NCBI RefSeq assembly: GCF_017742215.1
Contig: NZ_JAGHKP010000002.1
Location: 1,336,737-1,400,736, forward strand
Origin: Chitinophaga chungangae
Lineage (GTDB): Bacteria > Bacteroidota > Bacteroidia > Chitinophagales > Chitinophagaceae
Direction of reading: 5' to 3'
Length of the DNA stretch: 64,000 nucleotides
Shown here in pieces: positions 9,387-18,402 of the stretch. The stretch's first letter is position 1. Each line of letters opens with the position of its first letter. A model generated the notes under the pieces. The model saw nothing but the letters and a program-made list of their open reading frames with translations, was not told the origin of the DNA and did not search any database. Made by a program: the position numbers and the translations under genes.

Positions 9387-10298
9387 ATGAAGTGGATAAT
9401 CATTATCGCTACCGGCATTTTACTTTCTTTTAATAGTTACGGCCAGCCCCGCCTTAATGCCGGCATTTTGAGCGACAGTTCTTTTATGACCAGTGATCAT
9501 GTGAAATTATTTCTTACATCGGCCGGAAAGGGTACTTCCTGCATTTTTGTTCACGGCGGCCCGGGCGCCTGGAGCAAGTCTTTTGAAGTAATGGGTGGAA
9601 ATGTGTTGGAGAAAAAACTAACGATGTGGTACTACGATCAGCGGGGTTCGGGCCGATCCGAATCGCCGGAAAATGGCGATTACAGCTTGAACAGGATGGT
9701 GCAGGATATTGAGGATATACGTATAGCCACTGGTAAAAAAAAGATTTACTTGCTGGCGCATTCTTTTGGTGGCATACTGGCTTTTAATTACGCGTTAAAA
9801 TATCCAGAGTACGTGAAAGGTTTAATACTGCTGAATGCAACATTGTCTATCAATCATTCGTTGGCAAACCAGATTATTTACGTTAATAAAACCCTTGGTA
9901 CAAACTTTGGGTCCAATGCGGCAGAAGATACGCTGACGGCATACGTCAAAGCGATTACCGCATTACGGAAGAGCGGTAATGGATATATGATGTTATCTCA
10001 CAATGAAGTGAATGTAGCCATGCTGGATAGTGTTGATAATTCTACCAGGCGTAATTATGACTTTGGCCGGTTGGCGCTGGGTATGAAAGAATATTTTACA
10101 GATTTCTCCCTGGCTACCGGCCGGCTCAATGTGCCGGTGTTGGTGATTTCCGGCACTGCAGATAATAATATTGGTCCCGAACATTATAAGCGGTTTAGTT
10201 TTCCGAAACAGACTGTAAAGGAAATTGTTGGTGGGCATATGCTTTATTACGAAAAGAATAAAGCGTTTGAAGAAGCTGTTTTTGAATTTGTGCGTTGA
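9387..10298 (+). CDS. Secreted alpha/beta hydrolase, proline-iminopeptidase-like
   Basis: The 303-aa product carries a signal peptide (IIIIATGILLSFNSYGQ). It has the oxyanion motif FVHGGPGAWSKSF, the segment YYDQRGSGRSESP and the nucleophile elbow HSFGG, which together are typical of S33 prolyl aminopeptidases and related esterases. The acid and base are probably in VISGTADNNIGPEH and GGHMLYYE near the end. The substrate may be a peptide or an ester. The gene is clearly richer in A+T than its neighbours and lies beside a tRNA gene, so it may have been acquired. Confidence 0.85.
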   Translation: MKWIIIIATGILLSFNSYGQPRLNAGILSDSSFMTSDHVKLFLTSAGKGTSCIFVHGGPGAWSKSFEVMGGNVLEKKLTMWYYDQRGSGRSESPENGDYSLNRMVQDIEDIRIATGKKKIYLLAHSFGGILAFNYALKYPEYVKGLILLNATLSINHSLANQIIYVNKTLGTNFGSNAAEDTLTAYVKAITALRKSGNGYMMLSHNEVNVAMLDSVDNSTRRNYDFGRLALGMKEYFTDFSLATGRLNVPVLVISGTADNNIGPEHYKRFSFPKQTVKEIVGGHMLYYEKNKAFEEAVFEFVR

Positions 10299-10354
10299 AG
10301 GGGGGCGGTAGAAGAAACTGCGATGTTGGGCGCGGGTTTGGCGGAAATAAAAAA

Positions 10355-10387
10355 CCGGAAAAGCGTCGGTAAAAAACGCTTTTCCGG
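10355..10387 (-). terminator. Terminator of tRNA-Arg
   Basis: A perfect 12-bp stem (10355-10366 with 10376-10387; arms CCGGAAAAGCGT and ACGCTTTTCCGG) is followed on the minus strand by TTTTTTATTT. It begins 3 bases after the CCA end of the tRNA and could also slow plus-strand transcripts leaving the hydrolase gene. Confidence 0.85.
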
Positions 10388-10389
10388 TA

Positions 10390-10464
10390 TGGTAGCCTCG
10401 CCTGGAATCGAACCAGGATCTGGAGCTTCGGAAACTCTTATACTATCCATTGTACTACGAGGCC
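10390..10464 (-). tRNA. tRNA-Arg (anticodon CCG)
   Basis: A full cloverleaf can be folded on the minus strand. The acceptor stem is GGCCTCG with CGAGGCT (closing G-U pair), the D-stem GTAC with GTAT, the anticodon loop TTCCGAA, the T-arm CCTGG TTCGATT CCAGG, and the discriminator A. The 3' CCA is encoded (10390-10392). The anticodon CCG reads CGG, so the charge is arginine. A strong terminator follows directly. Confidence 0.93.
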
Positions 10465-10517
10465 TGCTCCGCGAAGGAACGCAAAACTAATGTAAATTCG
10501 GAATTTTCTGAAGAATT

Positions 10518-11084
10518 TTATAACGTGCCGATATTGCTCTTGAAAATCCTTACGGCAATGGCCAGCAATATCACCCCGAAAAACTTGCGGACCACCATCA
10601 GGCCGGCTTTCCCGAGAATACGCTCTATCCAGCTGAGACTGCGCAACACCACGTAAATGATCACCAGGTTCACCAGGATGCCTGCCAGGATGTTATAATC
10701 CCCGAAATCGGCCTTCAGCGACATGATCGTGGTAAGCGTGCCCGAGCCCGCGATCAGCGGAAAGGCAATAGGCACCAGGCTGCCGGTTTTGGTGTCTTCG
10801 CTTTTGAAGAACTCGATGCCCAGGATCATCTCCATCCCGATAATGAATATCACGATGGAACCGGCCACCGCAAAACTCTGCAGGTCCACGCTCATCAGCT
10901 TCAGGAACGATTCCCCCACCAGCAGGAACACCACCATCAGCACGCCGGACGCCAGGGTGGCCTTTACAGCATTGATCTCGCCGATTTTTTCCTTCAAAGA
11001 CAACAATATCGGAATGGAACCCAAAATATCTATCACTGCAAACAACGTAAAGCCTACGGTAATGATCTGGTCGATGCTGAACAT
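10518..11084 (-). CDS. marC: MarC family integral membrane protein
   Basis: The product of about 188 aa has six predicted membrane helices and the start DQIITVGFTLFAVIDILGSIPILLSL, characteristic of the MarC/UPF0056 family; PIAFPLIAGSGTLTTIMSL is the second conserved element. The function of the family is not established; it is not directly needed for multidrug resistance despite its name. I use the ATG at 11084; a TTG six codons upstream is possible. It is a single gene, divergent from the XRE-cupin regulator. Confidence 0.88.
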   Translation of the reverse strand: MFSIDQIITVGFTLFAVIDILGSIPILLSLKEKIGEINAVKATLASGVLMVVFLLVGESFLKLMSVDLQSFAVAGSIVIFIIGMEMILGIEFFKSEDTKTGSLVPIAFPLIAGSGTLTTIMSLKADFGDYNILAGILVNLVIIYVVLRSLSWIERILGKAGLMVVRKFFGVILLAIAVRIFKSNIGTL

Positions 11085-11198
11085 ATGATGGAATTTTTGC
11101 AAAAGTAGGGTATTCTTTTCGCCTGATTATGAGCTAAAATATCTAATTTGGCCGGTATTTCAGCACAGCCCCGTTTCAGGCAAACCTAAAATCCCGCT

Positions 11199-11783
11199 AT
11201 GCAAGAAGATATCATCATTCAGATCAGCAATAAGATCAAGGAAAAACGCAAGGCGAAAGGAATTACCGTGCAGGAACTGGCCGATAAGGCAGACGTGAGC
11301 AAAGGCCTCATTTCCCAGATCGAAAATAACCGTACCGTGCCCTCGCTGCTGGTGCTGGTGAACATCATCCGCGCGCTGAACCTGGATATGAACGAGTTCT
11401 TCAACGACATCAACCAGCATAAACAGGCCGCCAAAGTGGTCATCAAAAGAAAAGACGAATACCAGGCTTTCGAAAAGGAAAACGCCAAAGGTTTCCTTTA
11501 TAAAAGGATCCTCACCCGCAATATCAAAGCCGGCCCCGCCGATATCGTGCTGCTCGAGCTCAAAGCCGGCGCCAAACGGAGCCAGATCGTGAAAACCGAC
11601 GCCTATGAATACAAATATGTGATCAAAGGCACGGTGGAATACCTCATCAACAATGAAAAATTCGTCCTCGAAACCGGCGATTCCATCTTCTTCGACGGCC
11701 GCTTCGGCCATAAACCCGCCAACATCGGGGCAGACGATGCGCTGCTGCTAGTGATATATTTCTTCCAGGACGGCGAAAAGTAA
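11199..11783 (+). CDS. XRE-cupin transcriptional regulator
   Basis: The 194-aa protein joins an XRE helix-turn-helix (about residues 9-65, VQELADKADVSKGLISQIENNRTVPS) to a C-terminal cupin (about 105-190, with YKYVIKGTVEYLINNEKF and LETGDSIFFDG). The cupin probably senses a small ligand. It is 116 bases upstream of phnA on the same strand, so it is the likely regulator of phosphonoacetate use; this is inference from position. Members of this architecture often act as local repressors or activators of catabolic genes. Confidence 0.88.
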   Translation: MQEDIIIQISNKIKEKRKAKGITVQELADKADVSKGLISQIENNRTVPSLLVLVNIIRALNLDMNEFFNDINQHKQAAKVVIKRKDEYQAFEKENAKGFLYKRILTRNIKAGPADIVLLELKAGAKRSQIVKTDAYEYKYVIKGTVEYLINNEKFVLETGDSIFFDGRFGHKPANIGADDALLLVIYFFQDGEK

Positions 11784-11899
11784 GCCCACAGCCACTTTGC
11801 AGACCCTTTAACCCCCATTTAATAAAAAATTAACAACGGATTGATGTAAAAATGTTTAATTTTACTACTCAATTTATTAGCATTTATAAACAATTTCCG

Positions 11900-13144
11900 A
11901 TGTCAATATCCGTACAATCCTTCACTGTAAACGGTAAAACCTACACGCCGCCCGCCTGTCCCGTGGTGGTGATCTGCCTCGACGGGTCCGCGGACGAATA
12001 CCTGGACGCCACCATGGCCCGCGACCGGATGCCCAGTCTTAAAAAGATGGTGCTGGCGGGTTACCGCGGTATGGTGAGGGGCGCGTTGCCTTCTTTCACC
12101 AACGTCAATAATTCCTCCATCGTAACCGGCGTAACCCCGGCCGTACATGGTATTTGCGGGAACTTTTTTTATGATACCCAAAGGAAGGAAGAAGTGATGA
12201 TGAACTCTGCCGAATACCTGCGCGCGGAAACCATTCTTGCCGCCGCGGCCAACGCTGGCCGCAAGGTTGCCGTGGTAACGGCGAAGGAAAAACTGAGAGA
12301 CATCCTCAGCCACAAAATGAAGGGCATCGCGTTTTCCGCCGAAAAGGCCAACCAGGCGCAGGAAGCCACCCACGGCATCGGCAACGCCGAAACCGTGCTG
12401 GGCCTCAAAACACCGGCCATTTACAGCGCCGATGCAAGCCTGTTCGTACTGCGCGCGGGCGTGGCGCTTATCGAAAAAGGACTGGGCGATTTTCTCTATC
12501 TCTCGCTTACCGATTATATGCAGCATACTTTCGCGCCGGAAGACGAGCCTTCGCTGGCCTTCTACGAAGCGATCGACCGTGAACTGGGCCGCCTGCTGGC
12601 CCTGGGCGCGGTGATCGGCGCTACGGCAGACCATGGCATGAACGCCAAACAAAAAACGGACGGCTCGCCAAACGTGCTTTATATCGAAACGATGCTCACC
12701 GAAAAATTCGGCGATGGTTTTCGCGTAATATGTCCCATCACCGACCCTTATGTGAAACATCACGGGGCATTAGGCTCTTATGTGGCGGTGCATGTACCGC
12801 AGCATGTGAACGAAACCGCGGTGAGCGATTGGTTGCAGCAACAACCGGGCATCACCGAAGTACATAACAAGGCCATGGCCGTACGTTTGCTGGAGCAGCC
12901 GGAAGACCGCATCGCAGACCTCGTAGTGCTCAGCGCCCGCGATGTAGTGGTGGGCAGAACACCTGCGCATCACGATCTCAGCGCACTGGATTCCGGGCTG
13001 CGCTCGCACGGCGGCCGGTACGAAGAAATGGTGCCGCTGCTGATCTCGCACCCGCTCACGGCCGCCTACAAAAGCAAAGCCGCCGGCGATCCCCGCAACT
13101 TCGATGTTTTTGATTTTACTGTGAACGGTACATCTCATAATTGA
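11900..13144 (+). CDS. phnA: Phosphonoacetate hydrolase PhnA
   Basis: The 414-aa enzyme cleaves the C-P bond of phosphonoacetate to acetate and phosphate. It is a member of the alkaline phosphatase superfamily: metal ligand Asp28 (CLDGSADEYLD), nucleophile Thr67 in SFTNVNN, ITGV-like GVTPAVHGICGNFF, and the later metal site GATADHGMN. I start at the ATG at 11900 because the 16 codons upstream do not look coding. Eight bases separate its stop from phnY, so the two form one operon. Expected location is the cytoplasm, as no signal peptide is seen. Confidence 0.93.
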   Translation: MSISVQSFTVNGKTYTPPACPVVVICLDGSADEYLDATMARDRMPSLKKMVLAGYRGMVRGALPSFTNVNNSSIVTGVTPAVHGICGNFFYDTQRKEEVMMNSAEYLRAETILAAAANAGRKVAVVTAKEKLRDILSHKMKGIAFSAEKANQAQEATHGIGNAETVLGLKTPAIYSADASLFVLRAGVALIEKGLGDFLYLSLTDYMQHTFAPEDEPSLAFYEAIDRELGRLLALGAVIGATADHGMNAKQKTDGSPNVLYIETMLTEKFGDGFRVICPITDPYVKHHGALGSYVAVHVPQHVNETAVSDWLQQQPGITEVHNKAMAVRLLEQPEDRIADLVVLSARDVVVGRTPAHHDLSALDSGLRSHGGRYEEMVPLLISHPLTAAYKSKAAGDPRNFDVFDFTVNGTSHN

Positions 13145-13152
13145 TCCGAACT

Positions 13153-14595
13153 ATGTTAGACACATTCGTTCCCGGGAAAGTAGCCGCGCTCACGGGTTAC
13201 ATTGCCGGCCAACCCGTTGAATCCAAACAATTGCTGGAAGTGCGCAGTCCATACGACGGGGGTATGGCCGGCACCGTTACACTTGCTTCGAAATCGCATA
13301 CCGAAGCCGCTATCGAAGCGGGTTTGAAAGGTGGCGTGAAACTCAGCCGCTACGAGCGTTTCGCCATTCTCGACAAAACGAGGCAGCTGCTCGAAGAAAA
13401 AAAAGAAGAATTTGCCGCGCTGATCACTGCGGAATCGGGCCTTTGCATCCGCGAAAGCCGCTATGAAGTGGGCCGTGCGCGCGACGTGCTGCATTTCGCC
13501 GCGCTGGAAGCGTTGAAAGACGACGGGCAGATCTTTTCCTGCGATATTTCCCCCCAGGGCAAAGCGCGTAAAATATTCACCGTGCGCGAACCGCTGAACC
13601 TCGCCGTGGCCATCACGCCGTTTAACCATCCGCTGAACCAGGTGGCGCACAAAATAGCCCCGGCCATCGCTACCGGCACGCCGGTGATCCTGAAACCTTC
13701 CGAAAAAACGCCGCTCACCGCCATCAGGCTTTCCGAGCTGCTGTACCAAGCCGGTCTGCCGCATTACATGCTCAGCGTGCTGCTGGGGCCCACCGCGGAA
13801 GTGGCGGAAGTGCTGGTGGCCGATCCGAGGGTGGAACTGGTGTCTTTCACCGGCAGCGTGGCCGTTGGCAAACACATCGCGAAAAATGCGGGATATAAAA
13901 AAGTGATCCTCGAGCTGGGCGGCAACGATCCGCTGATCGTATTGGAAGACGCGGACATGGAACTGGCCGTTATGCTCGCCGCGGAAGGCGCCTACCGCAA
14001 TTCAGGCCAACGTTGCACCGCCGTGAAACGCATATTGGTACAGGATTCCATCCATGATGAATTTGTACGGAAACTCGTGGAGAGAACAAAAGAATACGTT
14101 ACCGGCGATCCCGCTTCCCCCGAAACCCGTGTCGGCACTGTAATAGACGAGCCCGCCGCGATCTACCTGGAAGATGTGGTGAAAAAAGCCGTAGCGCAGG
14201 GCGCCGAGGTGCTGACCGGCGGCAACCGCCGCGGCGCGCAAATGGAGCCCACCGTGATCGTAAACGTTCCCCGCGATGCGCAGATGGTGGTGCAGGAATC
14301 GTTTGGCCCGCTGGCGCCCGTTATGAAAGTACGCGATCTCGACGATGCGATACAGCTGGCTAACAGCACGGCTTTCGGGCTTTCCTCCGGCATCGTTACC
14401 AACGATATGCAAAAAGCGATCAAAGCGGTGAAAGAACTGCGCATGGGCACGGTGAACATCAATGAAGTGCCCGGTTACCGCATCGAAAGCTCTCCTTTCG
14501 GCGGTATTAAGGATTCCGGTTTGGGTATCAAGGAAGGCGTGATAGAAGCGATGAAATGTTTTACTTACGTGAAAACTTTTTCGCTGCCCTGGTAA
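13153..14595 (+). CDS. phnY: Phosphonoacetaldehyde dehydrogenase PhnY
   Basis: The 480-aa NAD(P)-dependent aldehyde dehydrogenase oxidises phosphonoacetaldehyde to phosphonoacetate, the substrate of the PhnA encoded just upstream. Catalytic residues are visible: Asn158 in ITPFNHP, Glu254 in ELGGNDP and Cys288 in SGQRCTAVKR. The segment CDISPQGKARKIFT and the ending KTFSLPW match PhnY rather than general aldehyde dehydrogenases. I use the ATG at 13153, not the TTG at 13141 that overlaps the phnA stop. The amine-removing first enzyme of the pathway (PhnW) and a phosphonate transporter are not in this window. Confidence 0.92.
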   Translation: MLDTFVPGKVAALTGYIAGQPVESKQLLEVRSPYDGGMAGTVTLASKSHTEAAIEAGLKGGVKLSRYERFAILDKTRQLLEEKKEEFAALITAESGLCIRESRYEVGRARDVLHFAALEALKDDGQIFSCDISPQGKARKIFTVREPLNLAVAITPFNHPLNQVAHKIAPAIATGTPVILKPSEKTPLTAIRLSELLYQAGLPHYMLSVLLGPTAEVAEVLVADPRVELVSFTGSVAVGKHIAKNAGYKKVILELGGNDPLIVLEDADMELAVMLAAEGAYRNSGQRCTAVKRILVQDSIHDEFVRKLVERTKEYVTGDPASPETRVGTVIDEPAAIYLEDVVKKAVAQGAEVLTGGNRRGAQMEPTVIVNVPRDAQMVVQESFGPLAPVMKVRDLDDAIQLANSTAFGLSSGIVTNDMQKAIKAVKELRMGTVNINEVPGYRIESSPFGGIKDSGLGIKEGVIEAMKCFTYVKTFSLPW

Positions 14596-14616
14596 GTCAG
14601 CTGCTCTTTTTTATCA

Positions 14617-15546
14617 TTACACCCTCTCCATCTCCAACACCCTGAATTTTTTTCTCAATCTTTCCGGCGCATCAAATACGTACGGGTGAAACAGGTGCGC
14701 CAGCACTTCCACGCCGTCTACCAGCGTGCTGGCGCTGGGTTGGGTGAACAGGTCGTAGTCGGCGAGGTATACCTCGTTGTTGCGCACGGCCTGCAGGTTA
14801 TTCCAGCCAGCAACATTCGTAACGAGGTGAAGCTCCTGTGCGGAGCGGTCGGTAAGAAAACCGCATGGCGCAATTACCAGCACTTCGGGATCGTAACGGA
14901 AGATCTTTTCCCAGGGCGTTACAATGGAATCGCCCGCGGGATTGGAAAGCATGTCTACCCCGCCTGCGTACGCCACCTGGTAAGGTATCCAGTGGCCGCA
15001 GTTGTACACGGGCGCCATCCATTCCATGATCATCACGCGGCGCAGCGGCGAGCGGTGCCCGCGCAGGCGGTCGGTGATACGGTCCAGCCGGTCCTGGAGC
15101 GCTGCCAGGTAACGGTAAGCTACGGCTTCCTGGTCCAGCGCCTGCCCGATAGTGATGGCGCAGTTGAACACGTCGGTTAGGTTGTTGGGGCTAAGACTTA
15201 CCAGCCGCGGTTGTTTGGAAAGTTTATAAACCGCCTGCTGCGTGCAATGCGTATCGATCTGGCACACTTCACACACGTCCTGCGTAAAGATCACATCCGG
15301 CGCGATCTTCTCCAGCAAAGGCTCATCCACATAATACAAACTTTTTCCCTGCGCCTTGGACGCGGAAAAGATGCGGTCGATCTCCTCGCTGCTGTAAGTA
15401 TTCCCTTCGAGAACATACCGCACCACGCGTTCTTTTTCCGCCAGCGCAACAGGCGGGCATTCGAATGTGACGCCCTGCAGCATGTGCTGGAGGCCCATGT
15501 CGTAGATCATTTGCGTAGCGGCGGGAAGAAAGGAGGAAGCGATCAT
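14617..15546 (-). CDS. BtuF-like cobalamin-binding protein without signal peptide
   Basis: The 309-aa protein has the two-lobed periplasmic-binding fold of the BtuF/FecB class (SSFLPAATQMIYDMG, PDVIFTQ, NNLTDVFNCAITIGQAL, LVIAPCGF). It starts at the ATG at 15546, where no signal peptide follows, and it carries CEVC at residues 92-95, which a normal BtuF lacks. As third gene of a riboswitch-controlled operon it very likely handles cobalamin or a cobinamide. Because an export signal is missing it may act in the cytoplasm, for example in salvage, rather than in ABC import. No ABC permease or ATPase is next to it. The upstream gene ends 63 bases before it. Confidence 0.75.
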   Translation of the reverse strand: MIASSFLPAATQMIYDMGLQHMLQGVTFECPPVALAEKERVVRYVLEGNTYSSEEIDRIFSASKAQGKSLYYVDEPLLEKIAPDVIFTQDVCEVCQIDTHCTQQAVYKLSKQPRLVSLSPNNLTDVFNCAITIGQALDQEAVAYRYLAALQDRLDRITDRLRGHRSPLRRVMIMEWMAPVYNCGHWIPYQVAYAGGVDMLSNPAGDSIVTPWEKIFRYDPEVLVIAPCGFLTDRSAQELHLVTNVAGWNNLQAVRNNEVYLADYDLFTQPSASTLVDGVEVLAHLFHPYVFDAPERLRKKFRVLEMERV

Positions 15547-15609
15547 ATGTGAATCGGTTTTGCTTAAAAAAGGGAAAGGGCCGGCCATAAAGCCAGCCCT
15601 TGAATGTTA

Positions 15610-16206
15610 TTAACGAACCGCCAGCGCCGGGATCTTTTTTTCCATCCAGGCAAACAGCCCGAAGAAAATGCCGCTGAAAACAAGATTGGCCAGCAAGGTG
15701 TTTTTCAGGAAAGGAAGACCCAGGGCATAACACCGCATGAGGCCGGAAAGGTCGCGGGTAAAGGGTTTGCCGGTGGTGATATCGTAACTGAAATCGCTCA
15801 TGAACGTACCGAAATCCGCGATCAGCCAATGTACAACCGCCGCCAGCACACAAGCGGCCACGATGCGGCCCGCGCTCATTTTTTTGATCAGCAGCTGACC
15901 GATGAGCACGCTGGCTGCAAAACCGATATAGGCCCAGTACCAGCCGCTGAACATAAAACCGTTGGAATAGGCTTTGTATACCGTTTGCATCATGATCGCA
16001 TCGCTGAGGAAAAGGGTGAGCAGCGGGAAAACGTATCCTTTCCACCTGTCTGCGAAGCAGGCCCCGCCAAACAGCGCCATGGCGCCTACAGGAGAAAAAT
16101 TGGAAAACGGCGTGATGTCGCCCGCGGCGGTGATCCGCAATACGCCTGCCGCGATAATGAACAGTAGCAATACAAAAAAGCGGGGCTGTAAGTTCCTGAT
16201 CGACAT
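15610..16206 (-). CDS. S-component-like membrane protein (DUF6580 type) of the B12 operon
   Basis: The 198-aa protein has about five or six hydrophobic helices (FFVLLLFIIAAGVLRITA, YWAYIGFAASVLIGQLLI, AACVLAAVVHWLIADFG). The start FSPVGAMALFGGACF and the small size recall vitamin S-components of ECF transporters and the DUF6580 putative transport family; the family name is given from memory of its features. Start is the ATG at 16206, which lies 18 bases after the btuB stop. Its place between the outer-membrane B12 receptor and a BtuF-like protein under one riboswitch suggests it moves cobalamin over the inner membrane. Confidence 0.72.
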   Translation of the reverse strand: MSIRNLQPRFFVLLLFIIAAGVLRITAAGDITPFSNFSPVGAMALFGGACFADRWKGYVFPLLTLFLSDAIMMQTVYKAYSNGFMFSGWYWAYIGFAASVLIGQLLIKKMSAGRIVAACVLAAVVHWLIADFGTFMSDFSYDITTGKPFTRDLSGLMRCYALGLPFLKNTLLANLVFSGIFFGLFAWMEKKIPALAVR

Positions 16207-16223
16207 GTTGTCTGTTTTAATGA

Positions 16224-18134
16224 TTACAGTGTAAAGGAAATTCCCGCGGCCACGTTGAAACCTAATACGGAGTAGCCGTAAATTTCCCAATATTTTTTAT
16301 TGTTCGTGATGTTGTTTGCATTGAAAAACAGGTTCGCTTTCGGCGAAAAACGGTATTCCACGTACGCATCCAGCGTGGTGTACGCGTCCAGCGGCATTAT
16401 TTCCATCGGCTGCGGGAAAGGCGGATAGTACTGATCGTAACGGGTGCCGGTATGGCGGAGCGTTGTGCTCACAAACAGGTGTTTGGTGAACTGGTAACCC
16501 ACGTTCAGCGTGCCGGTATGGTTCGGGCGGCGAACGAGGTTGTTGTAGGTCGTGTCTTTCCCGGGCGTGGCCTGCGTGGTCACTTCACCGTCCACATACG
16601 CGTAGGTTGCCCTGACGCTCAGGCCTTTCGCGGGTTGCGCGGCCACTTCTATTTCCAGCCCTTTGTCGTTTTGTTGGTTGAAATTGGTGTAACGGTTGGT
16701 TTGCGGAATAAAAGCGATCACGTCTTTCAGGTCGCGCTTAAACGCCACTGCGCGCAGGTTAAGTTTGTCGTTCAGCAAAAAAGCCTGTGCGCCGGCTTCG
16801 AAGCTGGTGGCGTGTTCCGGCTTGAGGTCCGGGCTGCCCCAGATGCTGTACAATGCGGTAAGCGTAGGCGCTTTGAATCCTGAAGCCACGCTCGCGAATA
16901 TTTTCAGCTTATCGGAAATGAGATAAGACGGATTGATGGTGTAAGTGAAGTTGTTGCCGTATTGGGAATGCATCGTATACCGCCCGCCCAGCTCAAAACT
17001 GAAGCCGTGCAGGTCTTTAATGAAAAGCGCCGCGTAAGGGCTGGTGTTGTGCATTTCACGGATGCCGTACGGGTCGCGGTACGCGGTGTCGAACATCTGC
17101 GATTTGCGGTATTCCACGCCTACCAGCGCCTGCAGCCAGCCGGTGATGTTATAGTTGCCGTACACTTCGCCGAAATAGCTGCGGCCGTCGAGATTCGTGA
17201 TGCCCCAGGCGCTTTCGTCGCGCCGGGTTACTTTCTGGTAGGAGAAATTTCCGTGCAGCTGTCCGTTCCCGTTAAGGTCGTAATCCGCGCGGAGGCCGGT
17301 ATGCAGCAGGTCCGACTGGTTTTTATTTTCGATCGCGTCTACGAAAGGGCCGCCGTCGTAAAGACTTTTATAATTGCTGTAAAAAAGGAAAGGGCGCAGT
17401 TTCAGATGCTCCGTTGCCTGTATGCCTACATTCGCGGTGAAGGAATTTTGTTTGATGCCGTCTCGGTCGTAATGCGGGTCGCGGATGGAATCGGGCGGCG
17501 CGGCTTCGGAGATGCCGTCGGTTTCGTAATGGGTGAAGCCGAGGTTGTAATCCACGTTGTTCTGCTGCCCGCGCAGGCCCAGCGAGCCTTTCAGGCTGCG
17601 GTTGCTGCCCCATGCGAGGTCGCCGAATGCGTTCACGGGTTTGTCGCCGCCTTTTTTGGTGATGATGTTAATGATGCCGGCGATTGCGTCTGCGCCGTAC
17701 ATCGTGCTTTGGGTGCCGCGCAGTATCTCGATGCGCTCTACCTGGTCTACCGGAAGGAACCGCAGGTCGATGGCGCTGCTGGTGAGGCCTGTCGCGTCCG
17801 CAACGGGAATGCCGTCCATCAGGATGGGCGTGTATTGGCTGGTAGCGCCGCGGAAATACAGTTCGCGGTTTTTGCCGGGATTGGAACCGACGCCGTTGAT
17901 CACGATGCCGGCCTGTTCGTTCAATACGTCCGCCACGCTGCGGCCGATGTTTTGCGCGAGCTGCCGGCTGGTGATCACGGTGAGCACTTTACCGGTCTCG
18001 CTTTGTTTTTTTGCGAATTTCGTAGCGGTCACTACAAAGGTGTTCAGTTGGGAAACCTGCGCGCTGTCTTGCGCGGAAGCCGCATAGCATATAGCCAGCA
18101 GGCTGAAAGTAAGCATCGTGCTTTTCTTTTTCAT
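16224..18134 (-). CDS. btuB: TonB-dependent cobalamin receptor (BtuB-like)
   Basis: The 636-aa outer-membrane protein has a signal peptide (FSLLAICYAASAQ), a TonB box NTFVVTATK, a plug domain to about residue 150 (VADVLNEQAGIVI, ELYFRGATSQYTPILMDGIPV, VERIEILRGTQSTMYGADAIAGIINIITKK) and a 22-strand barrel ending in aromatic-rich VAAGISFTL. A cobalamin riboswitch lies in its leader, so the cargo is very likely vitamin B12 or a precursor. It heads an operon with the S-component-like and BtuF-like genes. Confidence 0.92.
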   Translation of the reverse strand: MKKKSTMLTFSLLAICYAASAQDSAQVSQLNTFVVTATKFAKKQSETGKVLTVITSRQLAQNIGRSVADVLNEQAGIVINGVGSNPGKNRELYFRGATSQYTPILMDGIPVADATGLTSSAIDLRFLPVDQVERIEILRGTQSTMYGADAIAGIINIITKKGGDKPVNAFGDLAWGSNRSLKGSLGLRGQQNNVDYNLGFTHYETDGISEAAPPDSIRDPHYDRDGIKQNSFTANVGIQATEHLKLRPFLFYSNYKSLYDGGPFVDAIENKNQSDLLHTGLRADYDLNGNGQLHGNFSYQKVTRRDESAWGITNLDGRSYFGEVYGNYNITGWLQALVGVEYRKSQMFDTAYRDPYGIREMHNTSPYAALFIKDLHGFSFELGGRYTMHSQYGNNFTYTINPSYLISDKLKIFASVASGFKAPTLTALYSIWGSPDLKPEHATSFEAGAQAFLLNDKLNLRAVAFKRDLKDVIAFIPQTNRYTNFNQQNDKGLEIEVAAQPAKGLSVRATYAYVDGEVTTQATPGKDTTYNNLVRRPNHTGTLNVGYQFTKHLFVSTTLRHTGTRYDQYYPPFPQPMEIMPLDAYTTLDAYVEYRFSPKANLFFNANNITNNKKYWEIYGYSVLGFNVAAGISFTL

Positions 18135-18203
18135 GTACGTTTATAGGTTGAATATGTACAACATGCTCTCCGCTTTCACCCGAAGCAGGGAATGGAAGGT
18201 ATG

Positions 18204-18402
18204 CGGCAGGTCTTCTGGCTTGCCCGCTTCCCGGTAGTACCTTCCCGCCCTGCGTTGTAGCAGGACAGTGGCTGGAGGAGACCGGAAAACATCGCGCTGC
18301 CGGAGCGGCAGGCGGCGGGTTTACAGCTACGGGGATAGCTCCGGATTTTCACCGGATTCCCTATTAATGCCCGATCAGGATCAGGGGCAACCGTTTACCG
18401 GG
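18204..18402 (-). promoter_or_regulatory. Cobalamin (B12) riboswitch
   Basis: On the minus strand, in the leader of btuB, the order of conserved pieces is complete. The 5' part has GGGAATCCGGTGAAAATCCG (18345-18364 on the plus strand as complement), then GCTATCCCCGTAGCTGTAA, then the B12 box GCCACTG (18266-18272 complement), then GGGAAGG and GCAAGCCAGAAGACCTGCC. It is expected to lower btuB operon expression when adenosylcobalamin is plentiful. Identity of the preferred cobalamin form is not visible. Confidence 0.95.

Noticed and set aside
10299..10354. Possible terminator only for the hydrolase gene
   Set aside because: The first stable stem on that side is the tRNA terminator, which lacks a plus-strand T-run.
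16962..18146. 394-codon open frame on the plus strand
   Set aside because: It is antisense to btuB, which has full domain evidence. High G+C third positions make long mirror frames common here.
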